Origin: Sanderia malayensis | Taxonomy: Eukaryota; Cnidaria; Scyphozoa; Semaeostomeae; Pelagiidae | Length of the DNA stretch: 64,000 nt | Direction: 5' to 3' | Assembly (NCBI GenBank): GCA_013076295.1 | Contig: RQOL01000454.1 | Location: 124,001-188,000 of the forward strand | In this document: positions 24,594-35,681 of the stretch, piece after piece | Numbering within the stretch: position 1 is the stretch's first letter | Layout: each line of letters opens with the position of its first letter | Translations under genes and position numbers: made by a program | The notes under the pieces: model-generated | The model's input: only the letters and a program-made list of their open reading frames with translations | Told to the model about the DNA's origin: nothing | Database searches by the model: none

Positions 24594-24940
24594 CTGACAA
24601 TCAAGAGCATGCACTTTAGAGTGCATAACCGAAAGAGCTTTGTTCATTTCCAAAAGATGAGCCATATCTGGAAACTTCTCGTTGCAACCATGGCCAATAC
24701 TTACACATAATATCCAGCCATAAAAAACTTCATTATCAATTCATTCGCTAGCTGATTATGTAAAAACAAGGTATATCCATATTGCTCTCCGGCAAACATG
24801 TTAACTGCCTTCAATGCGGTTACATGACGGCAGCCAGCAACCACTAGTCCAGTCTCGTCAAGCGTAGTGAAACTCTTTTTCGACTAAGATTTTGCTACCT
24901 GGCAGTAGGAGCCTCCACACATTTTGTCATCAGAATAATT
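24594..24940 (-). pseudogene. KDZ catalytic-core exon with in-frame stop
   Basis: Reads DDKMCGGSYCQ..., then a TAG codon at 24884-24886, then KKSFTTLDETGLVVAGCRHV, TALKAVNMFAGEQYGY and, after a frame shift near 24705, EMNKALSVMHSKVHALDCQ ending on a GTGAGT donor. These blocks match the CGS, CRH, NM-GE and H-x-H..CQ signatures of KDZ transposases. The stop and the shift make this copy inactive as assembled. Confidence 0.8.
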
Positions 24941-26944
24941 CTACATTAATAGAGATATCCAATAAAAAAAAGAAATGATAAAAACTAATAAGCGCAAATT
25001 GTTATAAGCATGACATTGCGCTGTAAACATCTTACATAGAAGTTAGCCCTAATTTTCTTAACAGATTCGAAAATACACAGAAATTACGTGATTAAAAAGG
25101 TGACTTTACGGACAAATATCGCCATTTTGTGCTAGTTTAGAAAAGGTAGATTATCGCTAGTATTAGATTGCTATTTTTGGATAGTTTTAAATCTGAGGAT
25201 AAAAACACGACCTCAATGCAAAATGATAATTGCAGCAAGTTTAAGCACAAAATTTAACATGTGGAGCTTGGAAGTTCTTTCCGCGTAGACTGGAACGAAG
25301 TTTATATGAAACCGTAAGAAGGTGAGCGTTTGTTAAACGGACGTCTTTAAAAAGTCACGTGGGAGAATCTGAAAGTCAACACCTTTTTCTAACTAAATTC
25401 GTCAAAGTAAGTAAGAGGTTATTCAAAGTAAGAATAACCTCTATGTCACATGTATACTGCAATATTGCCTATTAAGGCAATTCACAACATAAATGATCGA
25501 TATACCTGACTACCCATTTCTTCATAAACCTTTCTCATATGCTGCTGAACATCCCGATCACTCACTATGAAAGTATTTTCATACAAGGGTTCTTCTGTTC
25601 CTCTACAAACATAGAATTTAGAAAATCTCTCCTAATAAAAGCTATCGAGCTCATTTTTCGTTAATTACACCTCTACACGAGTAAAGCAAATTCGATGTCG
25701 TAAACATGGTCATATTACCGTGGAACTTTTTTAAATCTATAAGTTTTTCTATGACCATCAATATGGATAGAATGACAGGTAGAGGAGCAAACAGGGCACA
25801 CAAATCTATCTTCTCCTTTTGTGGCTAACAAAGAGCTTTCGAGATATTTCCACTCCCTGTAAGATCTCGCAAAAGAAGTAGCATTTATTATTCCAACCTA
25901 GATGATAAAAATTCGAAGAAATGTAAAGTGACTGTCATTCAAATTTCTCTCCTATTTATTGTAGATTCTGTTGCAAAAAGCTGCTACATACTCGCCAAGA
26001 AGCACTGGAGATGGATTCAATACTTTTCACAAATGATGCTAATGATGTTCCAGGTGAATTGTTGCTAATGGTTTCCATAGCTTCAGAAGATCAATCGAAT
26101 AAAATGTTTCCGTGCTTTGGGGACTTCCCAGCCAATACCCTGATAGCATCATTAAAAAATGAGAAGTAGCAGGAATATTTGCAGAACAGCGTGTGCAACA
26201 AAAGGTAGTGTCGTTAAATACAAACCGCCCTGTGTTAAAAAAGGTTTACATTATATCGTGATTCTCTTCAAAATGCTCTAAAATATACCAAAAACAGGAA
26301 ATTTTTAAAATGGTGAAGATCTAGAAGTAAAGATTTTAGTCATCATGGTTTCGCCCAATGTCAGGGCTCATCAGTGAAGCTATACTATCAGCAGCATTCC
26401 AGCATCCTATTCATTTACCCTTTAGCAATGTCTTCACTACTCATCTATCTATCATGGTACTTCAATAATGGCTTATAACAGTTTAGAGTTAGCAATTTTT
26501 AATGGCTTTCACCCAGAAAAGACAAAAACAATTTCAGCACAATTTGCTACTATATCAATGTCAATGATCCAGTGACTATCAGGAGGGGTCATCTTAAAAA
26601 ATAGCTGGAAAACATCTGATGTCTGCTCCAGACCATGAGTAATTTATTTATTATTTAATATTTAAAAACATCTTTATTGGGGAAAATAAACAAACCTTTT
26701 GAAGTGACAATGGTTATCAGTCTACTAGTGCATTCTGCAACAAACTGTGAATTCTCCTGACATTCTGGGCATTGAGAAGGAGGAAATACAACAATGGTCA
26801 ATCTAAAAAGTGAGAATAAGAGCTGCTTTCATGGAATATTTATGTTTCAAGTTGTTCATGTTTCGTTTGCTTACACGGAAGCCCAACTCATGAAGCTTCT
26901 GGAGGCTTCTAAATGGAGGCAGTTTCAGTTCATTAAAATCTTAC

Positions 26945-27324
26945 CAATAGTGCAAATGTTGCTTGCTTGAATAGTTTCCCTATTCTCCAGGCCTCTAAAA
27001 AACCCATTGATCCAGCACTCCCTGTCATGAAAGGCCAACTTTGCATGTATTTCACTGTCACATTCTGCGCACAACAGCTGTAAGCAGGATATACACCTAA
27101 TACAGGCATTAGTTACTTTGCAATGCCCACACATCACACCAATACTTGGAACACATTCCTTTGCCAAAGAGTGGTGGAAAGGATTCTGTCGTATTGATGC
27201 CCAGTTCTCATCCAATGTTGTTTCCTGATGCCCCACTGTGTTTTATTTTTGGAGCAAGGAAATTCATTTTCCAACTTGGATAGCTCACTGATCATACTTT
27301 TAAGTCTTTCAGATTCTAAATTAG
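26945..27324 (-). pseudogene. KDZ exon with Cys-rich (CxC) cluster
   Basis: The exon carries MCGHCKVTNACIRCISCLQLLC followed by AECDSEIH and FHDRECWINGFF. This is the Cys/His cluster placed N-terminal to KDZ transposase domains (CxC-type), which probably binds zinc. The first part (LESERLKSMISELSKLENEF) is in a different frame from the Cys cluster. The shift falls at about 27237 next to an A-rich run and could be an indel or an unrecognised short intron. Confidence 0.75.
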
Positions 27325-28213
27325 CTAAACAAATCAAAAGAAAATGTTATAAAGCAACCTTACTATTATAAAAAGGTATATCACAGGTTATTTGTGATAC
27401 ACCTTTTTATGATATTTTATGCTCTGTAGTACCTACCTGGTACCTGATAAAATAACTATACTTACATGGTGAGCAAGCATCAGCATCAGTATATTCATCA
27501 GCATCTGAATAGCAAGGATCTTTAAAACTCATGCTGGATCCTCCTTGCATTGTCAACCAATCTGAAAATTCAGAAGCATTATGAGAATTATATGAACACT
27601 TCCTAAATTGGGAGCCATACATACGCCGTGTTATGTTGTCAAAGGACAGCAAAGAATGGACAGCATCAGCTTCGACAATCAAATGGTAATCGTTTCCAAT
27701 GCAAACTGCAATGCAATGCAATGCAATAACCTCCAATGATAATAATGACTCACTAGGTACCTGCGCCAGTTGAATGGGTTGCCCTTTTTGTAGATTTTCG
27801 CCGTCTGTTAGGCTTCCCAGGATTCTTCCACTGGTAAGCACCCGTTTCAGCATCCTTTACCACTTCAAGGAAACTGGGTTGTTCTTGCTGCTGGGGTGTC
27901 TTCCTGGGCCTTGGCCTAGCAATAGGCTGTAAGACGTCAGTGTGGTTTTTTCATTGATGTTTTGTAATTGTTCAACCCGACCATTATCCTGAAAGTATAC
28001 GGTCTGCTGATCAGGTAAATGAACATGCAGACGTTTGATAGTGTGACTTTTCTCGTGCATGGCAAATTGGAATATTCTATGAACAGCTTCATGAGGTCCA
28101 ATATACCGGGCGTTGATGTATTGGCGTACTTCATCGTGCTCAATATCTTGATGTACTTGTTGCTGCTGTCCTTGAAGAAATTCAACGTGTGCCATGTCTT
28201 GTCCTTTATGAAT

Positions 28214-29594
28214 CAGGGGCGGATCCAGGCCAAAATCTGACTGGTGCAATCTATGGGATTTTAGGGCGTGTCCCCCAAGGCCACGCCCTAAAAGCCCATA
28301 GATTGCCTCTGCCACACCCTTTGACAGTTCAAGTAAAGTGTTTTTTTGCCTTGCTTGTCGAGAAGGTTCTCGAATGTAACTAGATACATAGTAACATCAT
28401 AAGCAATTCGAGACTTCCGTTTTTTATCTTTTGTTTTCCATTGTTGTTCTTATTTTGTGGTTGTTGGGAAGCTTTATCGTATAATAAATAAGTGAAATAT
28501 TTGTATCAGAGAGTTGAGATTATTTATAATATACTTTATTTTACGACTGATACGACGCCTAACGAAAGGTTGACTTCAAATTCAACACACAGGCTTCCTC
28601 GACTAATGAGCCTTTCGTTACATTGCTTGGTTCTATTCCTTGCTTTGTAGTTACTAAGAACTTTAGAATAAGAACTTTTGTACCGATCAAAGACTGTTCT
28701 ACTAACTTTAGAATAGTATTTAATGTCACCCCAAGAATAGAAATAAATACAAAAAGCTAAATACCTGGCGGGCATCATTTCAAAAGCAGCTTTCTCGTTA
28801 ATTTCATTAGTTGGTAATTGTAAGCAAGCAAACTCATCTCTGCTTATGATAATCTGCTTCTTGTGAAACTCGACATTGGTATCGTTAATTACTTTCGCTA
28901 CATGGCTACGAATACATCTTAATTTCTGTATCTTTTCTTCTTCGAGGATCGCTTTACTTTGTGTGATTGCTTCGACTTGTAATAAGTACGGACTAACGCT
29001 AGCCATCATTCAATAACGTATGAATGAAGAGTGTGTTGCAGTTCAGGACTTTAGTTAGATCAAAAAAATATCAACATTACGATGAATACCTAATAATGAC
29101 GTTTTGCACCAGTCAGCCCTGCATTTTCATTGGTAGATTGGTCTTTGCACCAGTGGAAATGACGTTTTGCACCAGTGAAAACTCATTTCATTGGCTAATG
29201 TTGAAATTTGGATACAATAAAACCCGGGTCACTGGTGCAGTAGAAAGCTGTGACGTGTTTCTCATACAACGGGCAACAAGTTTTCACAACCATTCTGCGT
29301 GAAACTGGTCTAGCTTTTACAGCATTCCATACTACATGGTATGGCATGAAGCTCTGCTTGACCCAGACAGTCAGCCTATGTGAATGTCATAAGTCAATGA
29401 ATTATATAAGCATAGTCTGCAGAAAGTGTAAATATCAATTGGATTCAGTGTGGACCTCGAATAACTAATTTCATCTGCACTTATTGTCAACTATATTTTG
29501 TGTGAACTTTATTATTTAACCGATTACGTCACTGCCTTTGGGAGAATCTGACTGGTGCAGTTGCACCAGTTGCACCAGTCTAGATCCGCCTCTG
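28214..29594. mobile_element. TIR DNA transposon (1.38 kb) inserted in the Helitron
   Basis: Ends CAGGGGCGGATCCAG and CTAGATCCGCCTCTG are imperfect inverted repeats. The 5-bp sequence TGAAT is present on both sides (28209-28213 and 29595-29599). Removing the element and one TGAAT restores the Helitron frame across FKYIH|KGQDM, which proves an insertion. Subterminal ACTGGTGCA/TGCACCAGT motifs recur at 28240, at four sites between about 29100 and 29235, and three times at 29551-29580. A hairpin of about 27-bp arms spans 28246-28306. The CAGGGGCGGATC ends look hAT-like, but a 5-bp duplication is unusual for hAT. One candidate exon lies inside (28768-29009). Confidence 0.85.
28768..29009 (-). CDS. 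Candidate first exon inside the TIR element, unknown product
   Basis: From ATG at 29009 (or the next codon) the frame MASVSPYLLQVEAITQSKAI runs about 80 residues through helical, charged sequence to FEMMPA and a good donor (CCAG|GTATTT at 28767). I do not recognise it. Its donor phase fits the acceptor at 27915 of the first KDZ exon, so a spliced product joining it to the KDZ N-terminus is possible. But the exon lies within an element that was inserted separately, so it may belong to that element's own deleted gene. Confidence 0.4.
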
Positions 29595-29683
29595 TGAATA
29601 TATTTGAAAATATATTTCACGGACTTGACAGTGCTGCATATTTCGAGTTTAATGTGACACTGATACTTGAGTAGAAGATGGCG

Positions 29684-31309
29684 ATCATGTGACACAACCC
29701 ATGTATCATCAAGACGTCGATCTTCCACATTGACTGGATGTAGAGAGGATAACCATTAGCATTGACTTGTGTTTCTATGTGGCACAACCCATGTATCATC
29801 TAGAAGTCGATCTTCCACATTGACTGCATGTAGATAGGATAACCATTAGCATTGACTTGTGTTTCTATGTGGCACAACCCATGTATCATCTAGAAGTCGA
29901 TCTTCCACATTGACTGGATGTAGAGAGGATAACCATTAGCAGTGACTTGTGTTTCTATGTGGCACAACCCATGTATCATCTAGAAGTCGATCTTCCACAT
30001 TGACTGGATGTAGAGAGGATAACCATTAGCATTGACTTGTGTTTCTATGTGGCACAACCCATGTATCATCTAGAAGTCGATCTTCCACATTGACTGCATG
30101 TAGAAAGGATAACCATTAGCATTGACTTGTGTTTCTATGTGGCACAACCCATGTATCATCTAGAAGTCGATCTTCCACATTGACTGCATGTAGAGAGGAT
30201 AACCATTAGCATTGACTTGTGTTTCTATGTGGCATAACCCATGTATCATCTAGAAGTCGATCTTCCACATTGACTGAATGTAGAGAGGATAACCATTAGC
30301 AGTGACTTGTGTTTCTATGTGGCACAACCCATGTATCATCTAGAAGTCGATCTTCCACATTGACTGAATGTAGAGAGGATAACCATTAGCAGTGACTTGT
30401 GTTTCTATGTGGCACAACCCATGTATCATCTAGAAGTCGATCTTCCACATTGACTGCATGTAGAAAGGATAACCATTAGCATTGACTTGTGTTTCTATGT
30501 GGCACAACCCATGTATCATCTAGAAGTCGATCTTCCACATTGACTGGATGTAGAGAGGATAACCATTAGCATTGACTTGTGTTTCTATGTGGCACAACCC
30601 ATGTATCATCTAGAAGTCGATCTTCCACATTGACTGAATGTAGAGAGGATAACCATTAGCAGTGACTTGTGTTTCTATGTGGCACAACCCATGTATCATC
30701 TAGAAGTCGATCTTCCACATTGACTGCATGTAGAAAGGATAACCATTAGCATTGACTTGTGTTTCTATGTGGCACAACCCATGTATCATCTAGAAGTCGA
30801 TCTTCCACATTGACTGGATGTAGAGAGGATAACCATTAGCAGTGACTTGTGTTTCTATGTGGCACAACCCATGTATCATCTAGAAGTCGATCTTCCACAT
30901 TGACTGGATGTAGAGAGGATAACCATTAGCATTGACTTGTGTTTCTATGTGGCATAACCCAAGTATCATCTAGAAGTCGATCTTCCACATTGACTGCATG
31001 TAGAGAGGATAACCATTAGCATTGACTTGTGTTTCTATGTGGCATAACCCATGTATCATCTAGAAGTCGATCTTCCACATTGACTGCATATAGAGAGGAT
31101 AACAATTAGCAGTGACTTGTGTTTCCATGTGGCACAACCCATGTATCATCTAGAAGTCGATCTTTCACATTGACTGCATGTAGAGAGGATAACCATTAGG
31201 AGTAACTTGTGTTTCTATGTGGCATAACCCATGTATCATCTAGAAATCGATCTTTCATATTGACTGCATGTAGAGAGGAAAACCATTCGCATGGACTTGT
31301 GTTTCTATG
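29684..31309. repeat. 90-bp tandem array, about 18 units, derived from Helitron coding DNA
   Basis: A 90-bp unit (starting ATGTATCATCTAGAAGTCGA) repeats head to tail with one to four changes per unit. Read on the minus strand, the unit keeps two pieces of Helitron protein in different frames: ETQVNANGYPLY and DDTWVVPH. Both are normally found just before KYQCHI, which follows the array directly. So the array grew from the Helitron's own coding sequence. Each typical unit has an in-frame TAG. The unit nearest the intact coding end (29701-29720) differs, with AAGACGTCGA instead of TAGAAGTCGA, and lacks that stop, so it is probably the founder. Confidence 0.92.
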
Positions 31310-32753
31310 GTAGTCCTCTCTTCTGAAATTCAATGACATATACATGTGCAATGGTATGTCCTAGAATGTGCTTGTAAAGGACATCTTCCCGTAGTTCTTG
31401 TAGTTTAAGTTGAAATACTCGCGTGACAATATCATGCTGGTCATTTGCTGTTTGGTGTGGTAGAATGCTTTCTGAAATCTCCTTCCATTTGGGATTGGCT
31501 GTCATGGTTAGGAAGATGTCAGGCATGCCATACTTTCTCACCATAGTTATTGCATCTTGAAAGTTCTCATATATATTTCGTTGACTGCGTGAAAAAGATT
31601 AGGGTAGTATGATGACACGACATACATCAATATGAAGGGGTTCGTTGGGATTTCAGCCCTTCTGTTCAGGTGATACATCAGACAGTTGATTTCTGACTTG
31701 TATTTGGTACAAATAACATTCGGCGATTGTAAGTTTGATACGGTGGTTATGATTAGCATTTTGCTGGCCTTGTCCTTCATGTGTAGGTAGACATTGAAGG
31801 TCCAAGCTGTATCCACGATCACCCTGAAAGAACAATAATGGATAGGTTAGAGGATCCGCAACAGGCATTAATCTTCATAAGATTACCACGCCTTGTTCGA
31901 ATTTGAAGCTCTTTATCTTCGGGATTAGGAGCACCGCCATTGCGTGTAGTGTAGACTGCTGCAACTTTTTTGGCAGTAGGATTATCATATCTTTGATGTT
32001 GTTCTGGTCGACCAGTAAAAATCTAAGATCATATACTAACTATAATTTTCAATACAGTAAGTGGTTTCTTATGCAAAATAAAGTCTTGAATTTCGATTGG
32101 GCCACTCTCAATATTAAAGCGAACATAGAGATCTACTCCATTGTAGATTGGGTGGGAAAGTACATGAGTGTTCTGTCAACATCCGTTTCATCAAGTGAAG
32201 GTATTATATGGAAATGTAGCACATTATAAGAGACATATGTTATATTTACCTATCATATGGTATGGATTTCCATTTATGGTGATGACTGGTGGTCCTGCAT
32301 TAGCATGTGTTACAAGGTTAGCTGTCCAGGATGCCATAGCCATCAATGAGTTGTATTGTAATCACCATTAATGTTTAGATTGATCAGTAGTGCCAGTGTA
32401 TAAATACATGGCATTTGCCAGGGGTGGCTGAATGGGGTCAAGAGTTATTAATCCTCCCATACAACATTTGTTGTATTGTTTTTTGAGTTGAGTTCCTCTC
32501 TGAAGTACTTCGCTTCACAGTGAATACATGTTCTGGTCATTTTCCCAAGATGGTGAGGCATTGGGGAGAATTGAGGAATGTCAAGAATAGGTTCATTTAC
32601 TTCCATTTCTGGATCTTCGATGTGTTGGGTGACATGATCTTGGTGTTGTGATGGGATTTCATCTTGCATTTCAACTTCTTCTGGTTGTACCGCTATTTGA
32701 TTCTCTTCATTGTCATTTTGAATGTTGGGTTGCAATTGCATATCAGCAGGCAA
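31305..32753 (-). pseudogene. Helitron Rep N-terminal exons
   Basis: Segments 32753-32448 (acidic/Gln-rich N-terminus then the CIHC motif), about 32372-32250 (ending on a GTAAAT donor), 32030-31653 and 31585-31305 carry the Helitron-like N domain. The 31585 exon starts after a ctaat...cacgcag branch and acceptor, so introns are plausible. A frame change occurs near 31870 between LRT-like RTRRGNLMKI and DPLTYPLL. The Rep core keeps TANPKW and EFQKRGLP; the two-His nicking motif expected just after GLP is lost where the 90-bp array starts. Confidence 0.8.
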
Positions 32754-32760
32754 TAATTGT

Positions 32761-33426
32761 GGATCCTGAAATGCAATGCAATCTAACTTAATTTATTTCA
32801 ATCATGTGAGTTGAAATGTATAAAACTGAAACTTGTAAAGATATGTTTATTTAGAAAGCAAAATAATTTCATGACATGGTTCTATGGAGTATGGCAAGTG
32901 TATTGTATACCAATTGTGATGGTAGTCTGTCTGTTATACCTGAATATCATGATGAATCAGAATGTGTTGTTACATGTTGATTTCATCAGGTTGTGCCAGC
33001 CTTTCAAGTTCATTATTTTGATTTCCAATATCTGTTTGCGGTTGCATCTGGATTGGCCGTATCTGTTGATATTGAAAATTAAATGAAATTAGTTATTTTA
33101 AGTTATTGTCTCTCTCTCACTCTCTAGGCCAGTTTGGAAAGTATGGCAGGTTCACACCCGAGATTTTTTTGTAAATTGTCACTGCACACTTGATAAATTA
33201 GGTGTGTCCAAAACATAAGGGCATGGCCTTGGTAGTTTCACACCTCCTGAGACCAGTGTTTCAGTAATTTGCCATGAGGGGTACGGAAATCTTCACCATC
33301 GCGCGAAGCGTGAAAAATTTTTTACACTTGCGAGTGGAGTGGGCCTACTTTTACTTTCAAGTGCAAGTTTCCATCCTAAATTTGCGAGTTACTGGGAACA
33401 AATGCAAACTTGCCAACCCAGGATAT
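32761..33426. other. No supported gene; duplicated GGTTGTGCCAGCCTTT segment
   Basis: A block at 32990-33030 (GGTTGTGCCAGCCTTTCAAG) is repeated at about 35213-35252. The roughly 2.2 kb between them (33.03-35.21 kb) therefore looks like an insertion or duplicated segment. A CT dinucleotide run sits at about 33111-33125. Confidence 0.45.
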
Positions 33427-33786
33427 GGGGGAGGGCGCACCACACTCAAAAACTCGATAAAGTTGATGTACGTTGACATCTCACAGAAGGGCCGCACTAA
33501 TAAGTTAATTGATGGAGATGCGCCCGGTGAAAAATGAATTCTCGATAAAGAGGGCGTAATGGAAAATCTTCAAAGGTTCCGTCGCGCAGACCCAGAGCTG
33601 CACTTTGGGGGAGGGCGCACCACACTGAAAAACTCGATAAAGTTGATGTACGTTGACATCTCACAGAAGGGCCGCACTAATAAGTTAATTGATGCAGATG
33701 CGCCCGGTGAAAAATGAATTCTCGACAAAGGGGGCGTGATGGAAAATCTTCAAAGGTTCCGTCGCGCAGCCCCAGAGCTGCACTTT
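33427..33786. repeat. 180-bp tandem duplication, two units
   Basis: The unit starting GGGGGAGGGCGCACCACACT lies at 33427-33606 and again at 33607-33786, nearly identical (for example CTCAAA/CTGAAA, GGAGAT/GCAGAT). Frames cross it but look incidental. Confidence 0.9.
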
Positions 33787-35128
33787 CACTGGAAAATCTC
33801 TGATAACCAGCATGATCAGGCAGATCTGGCTCTGACATTTATTAACACCTTGAAAATACAATGCTGCACATCAATAGCATGCACGCGACTAAAATTCTTG
33901 AGAACGAGCGTTGTAAACGAGTTGTTTTTACTCAAATAAAAGTTATAATAAATGGTTCGTTTCTCCCACAGTGCAATTTATATTCTGTAGTTTTAGCCTT
34001 TTTACTTTTAGCAACTTTTTGTTGTACAGTTGAAACTGTTATCACACTTTGCTGGACTGGTTGCTGCGTTTTTTGTCACAGCCCAGGCAGTATATATTTG
34101 AACGTATTTATAGAGTTCCAAAATTCAGTGGATGTGGCTGGTGCCAAGTAATTTGATTGCTATCAGTTTGGTTTTCATTGCTTTCATCGTTAAGCGTATA
34201 AAATAAATGTTGGAAATTCTCAATACTCAAAGGTTCAAAACAAGCAAGTCCAAGATAGATAAAAGAGTGTTCTGTTTTGTGTACGCTGTTGAGTATTGAC
34301 AGTTCGATGACGTGCTGCTGATAATCAACATACCCTGAAATGTTGTCCTCCAAGCGATAATTGGATCACGTTTGTAGAACATGAAAAGCGACTTCTAATT
34401 AGTGTGGGAATATCGGGTTTTACAAAGTTAATCCAGATGGTAGTGCGCCCTGGCCCTTTCACTGGGAAATCTCTGATAACCAGCATGATCAGGCAGATCT
34501 GGCTCTGACATTTATTAACACCTTGAAAATACAATGCTGCACATCAATAGCATGCGCGCGACTAAAATTCTCGAGAATGAGCGTTGTAAACGAGTTGTTT
34601 TTACTCAACTCAAAGTTATAATAAATGGTTCGTTTCTCCCACAGTGCAATTTATATTCTGTAGTTTTAGCCTTTTTACTTTTAGCAACTTTTTCTTGTAC
34701 AGTTGAAACTGTTATCATACTTTGCTGGACTGGTTGCTGCGTTTTTTGTCACAGCCCAGGCAGTATATATTTGAACGTATTTGTAGAGTTCCGAAATTCG
34801 GTGGATGTGGCTGGTGCCAAGTAATTTGATTGCTCTCAGTTTGGTTTTCATTGTTTTCATCGTTACGCGTATAAAATAAATGTTGGAAATTCTCAATATT
34901 CAAAGATACAAAACAAGCAAGTCCAAGATAGATAAAAGAGTGTTCTGTTTTGTGTATGCTGTTGAGTATTGACAGTTCGATGACGTGCTGCTGATTATCA
35001 ACATACCCTGAAATGTTGTCCTCCAAGCGATAATTGGATCACGTTTGTAGAACATGAAAAGCGACTTCTAATTAGTGTGGCAATATCGGGTTTGACAAAG
35101 TTCATCCAGAAGGCAGTGCGTCCTGGCC
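33783..35128. repeat. 673-bp tandem duplication, two units
   Basis: Unit 1 (about 33783-34455) and unit 2 (about 34456-35128) begin CTTTCACTGGRAAATCTCTG and end GTGCGYCCTGGCCC, with few differences. A 96-codon plus-strand frame (33861-34151, 34534-34824) and minus-strand frames (NFVKPDI.TLIRSRFSCSTN) stay open in both copies. No frame has a recognised domain. The strongest coding-like piece is on the minus strand, 34998-35130 and its twin at 34325-34457, followed by a GTATGT donor. Confidence 0.88.
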
Positions 35129-35672
35129 CTATGAGTATATAAAATTCATATTGCACACTCGAAGCATTGCACACTTGCACACTTGGAATTTTAGGCTGCA
35201 CACCCGAGATCTCGGTTGTGCCAGCCTTTGAAGTTCATTATTTTGCTTGTGTTAACAATTTTATTTTACCTGATTAGGAACTTAATTTACATTAAGCATC
35301 TCCACATCTGATGTTTGTATTACTGTTTGACCTTCTTGATTACCATTCAGTTGTGTTTTTGCACTAAATTGAATTTAAAACTTTGCCAACAGTTTGCAGA
35401 ACAATACATAACTATACATTAGCAAGATCAGATGTTGGCAAACAAATTACAGTTATTTTTCATCATCTTTTATTCCATTGTTTACAAGTATTCAACTATA
35501 TGTATCATGTACACAAGTTGTATGAGTCAAATTATTGACGAACTGCCTGCTGACTCGAAAATTCTCAGAAAATCTTTAAAATACGTGATATAGCATTGGG
35601 ATGGCTATAAATTTGGTTTGGCATTTTAATATTTACAATGCGGGGACTTATAGATAACGAATTGGTGGATAG
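35129..35672. other. No supported gene
   Basis: AT-rich intergenic DNA with the second copy of the GTTGTGCCAGCCTTT block near its start. Confidence 0.4.
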
Positions 35673-35681
35673 TGTCGAATC

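Larger units (their letters stand above)
21490..27915 (-). pseudogene. KDZ-superfamily (Kyakuja-Dileera-Zisupton) transposase, intron-rich and decayed
   Basis: Reading down the minus strand, splice-bounded exons lie at about 27915-27761, 27705-27466, 27324-26945, 26802-26696, 25856-25719, 25602-25506, 24940-24594, 24540-24361, 24268-24177, 24075-23940, 23651-23418, 22610-22421 and 22320-22150, then an acidic tail near 21811-21600. They give the KDZ order: basic N-terminus, Cys cluster, a CPVC...DGH module, the CGGSY catalytic block, DETGL..CRH....NMFAGE, WPWL....ALSVMHSKVHALDCQ, STGESMEQFFSYL, and a coiled-coil C-terminus. KDZ enzymes are cut-and-paste transposases with an RNase-H-like fold. 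The copy is damaged: a TAG at 24884-24886 inside the CGS-CRH block, and frame shifts near 27237, 26095 and 24705. Several exons nevertheless join in phase, so decay looks recent, or some lesions are assembly errors. Confidence 0.8.
27930..32760 (-). mobile_element. Autonomous-type Helitron, decayed and interrupted, minus strand
   Basis: Blocks of a Helitron Rep/helicase protein run in order down the minus strand: a C-x2-C zinc motif (TRTCIHCEAKYFREE) near 32500, GPPVITINGNPYHMIG at about 32250-32300, RYDNPTAKKVAAVYTTRNGG near 31960-32000, DPLTYPLLFFQGDRGYSLD at about 31800-31855, the Rep N-domain RKYGMPDIFLTMTANPKW to YVIEFQKRGLP at 31544-31305, TWVVSH...KYQCHIKLEICS at 29715-29595, and DEVRQYINARYIGPHEAVHR to EKTTLTSY at 28180-27935. 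The helicase half is missing; sequence beyond 27930 belongs to the KDZ exons. A tandem array, a TIR element and frame shifts interrupt it. Helitrons move by rolling-circle replication. Confidence 0.85.

Noticed and set aside
29617..29799. MIHGLCH... frame resembling the Helitron MIHGPC motif
   Set aside because: The resemblance is accidental: the same bases read DDTWVVPH in the proper Helitron frame.
33861..34824. Pair of 96-codon Cys-rich plus-strand frames
   Set aside because: Kept open because the 673-bp unit is a recent tandem copy; no domain, and the start codon context is poor.
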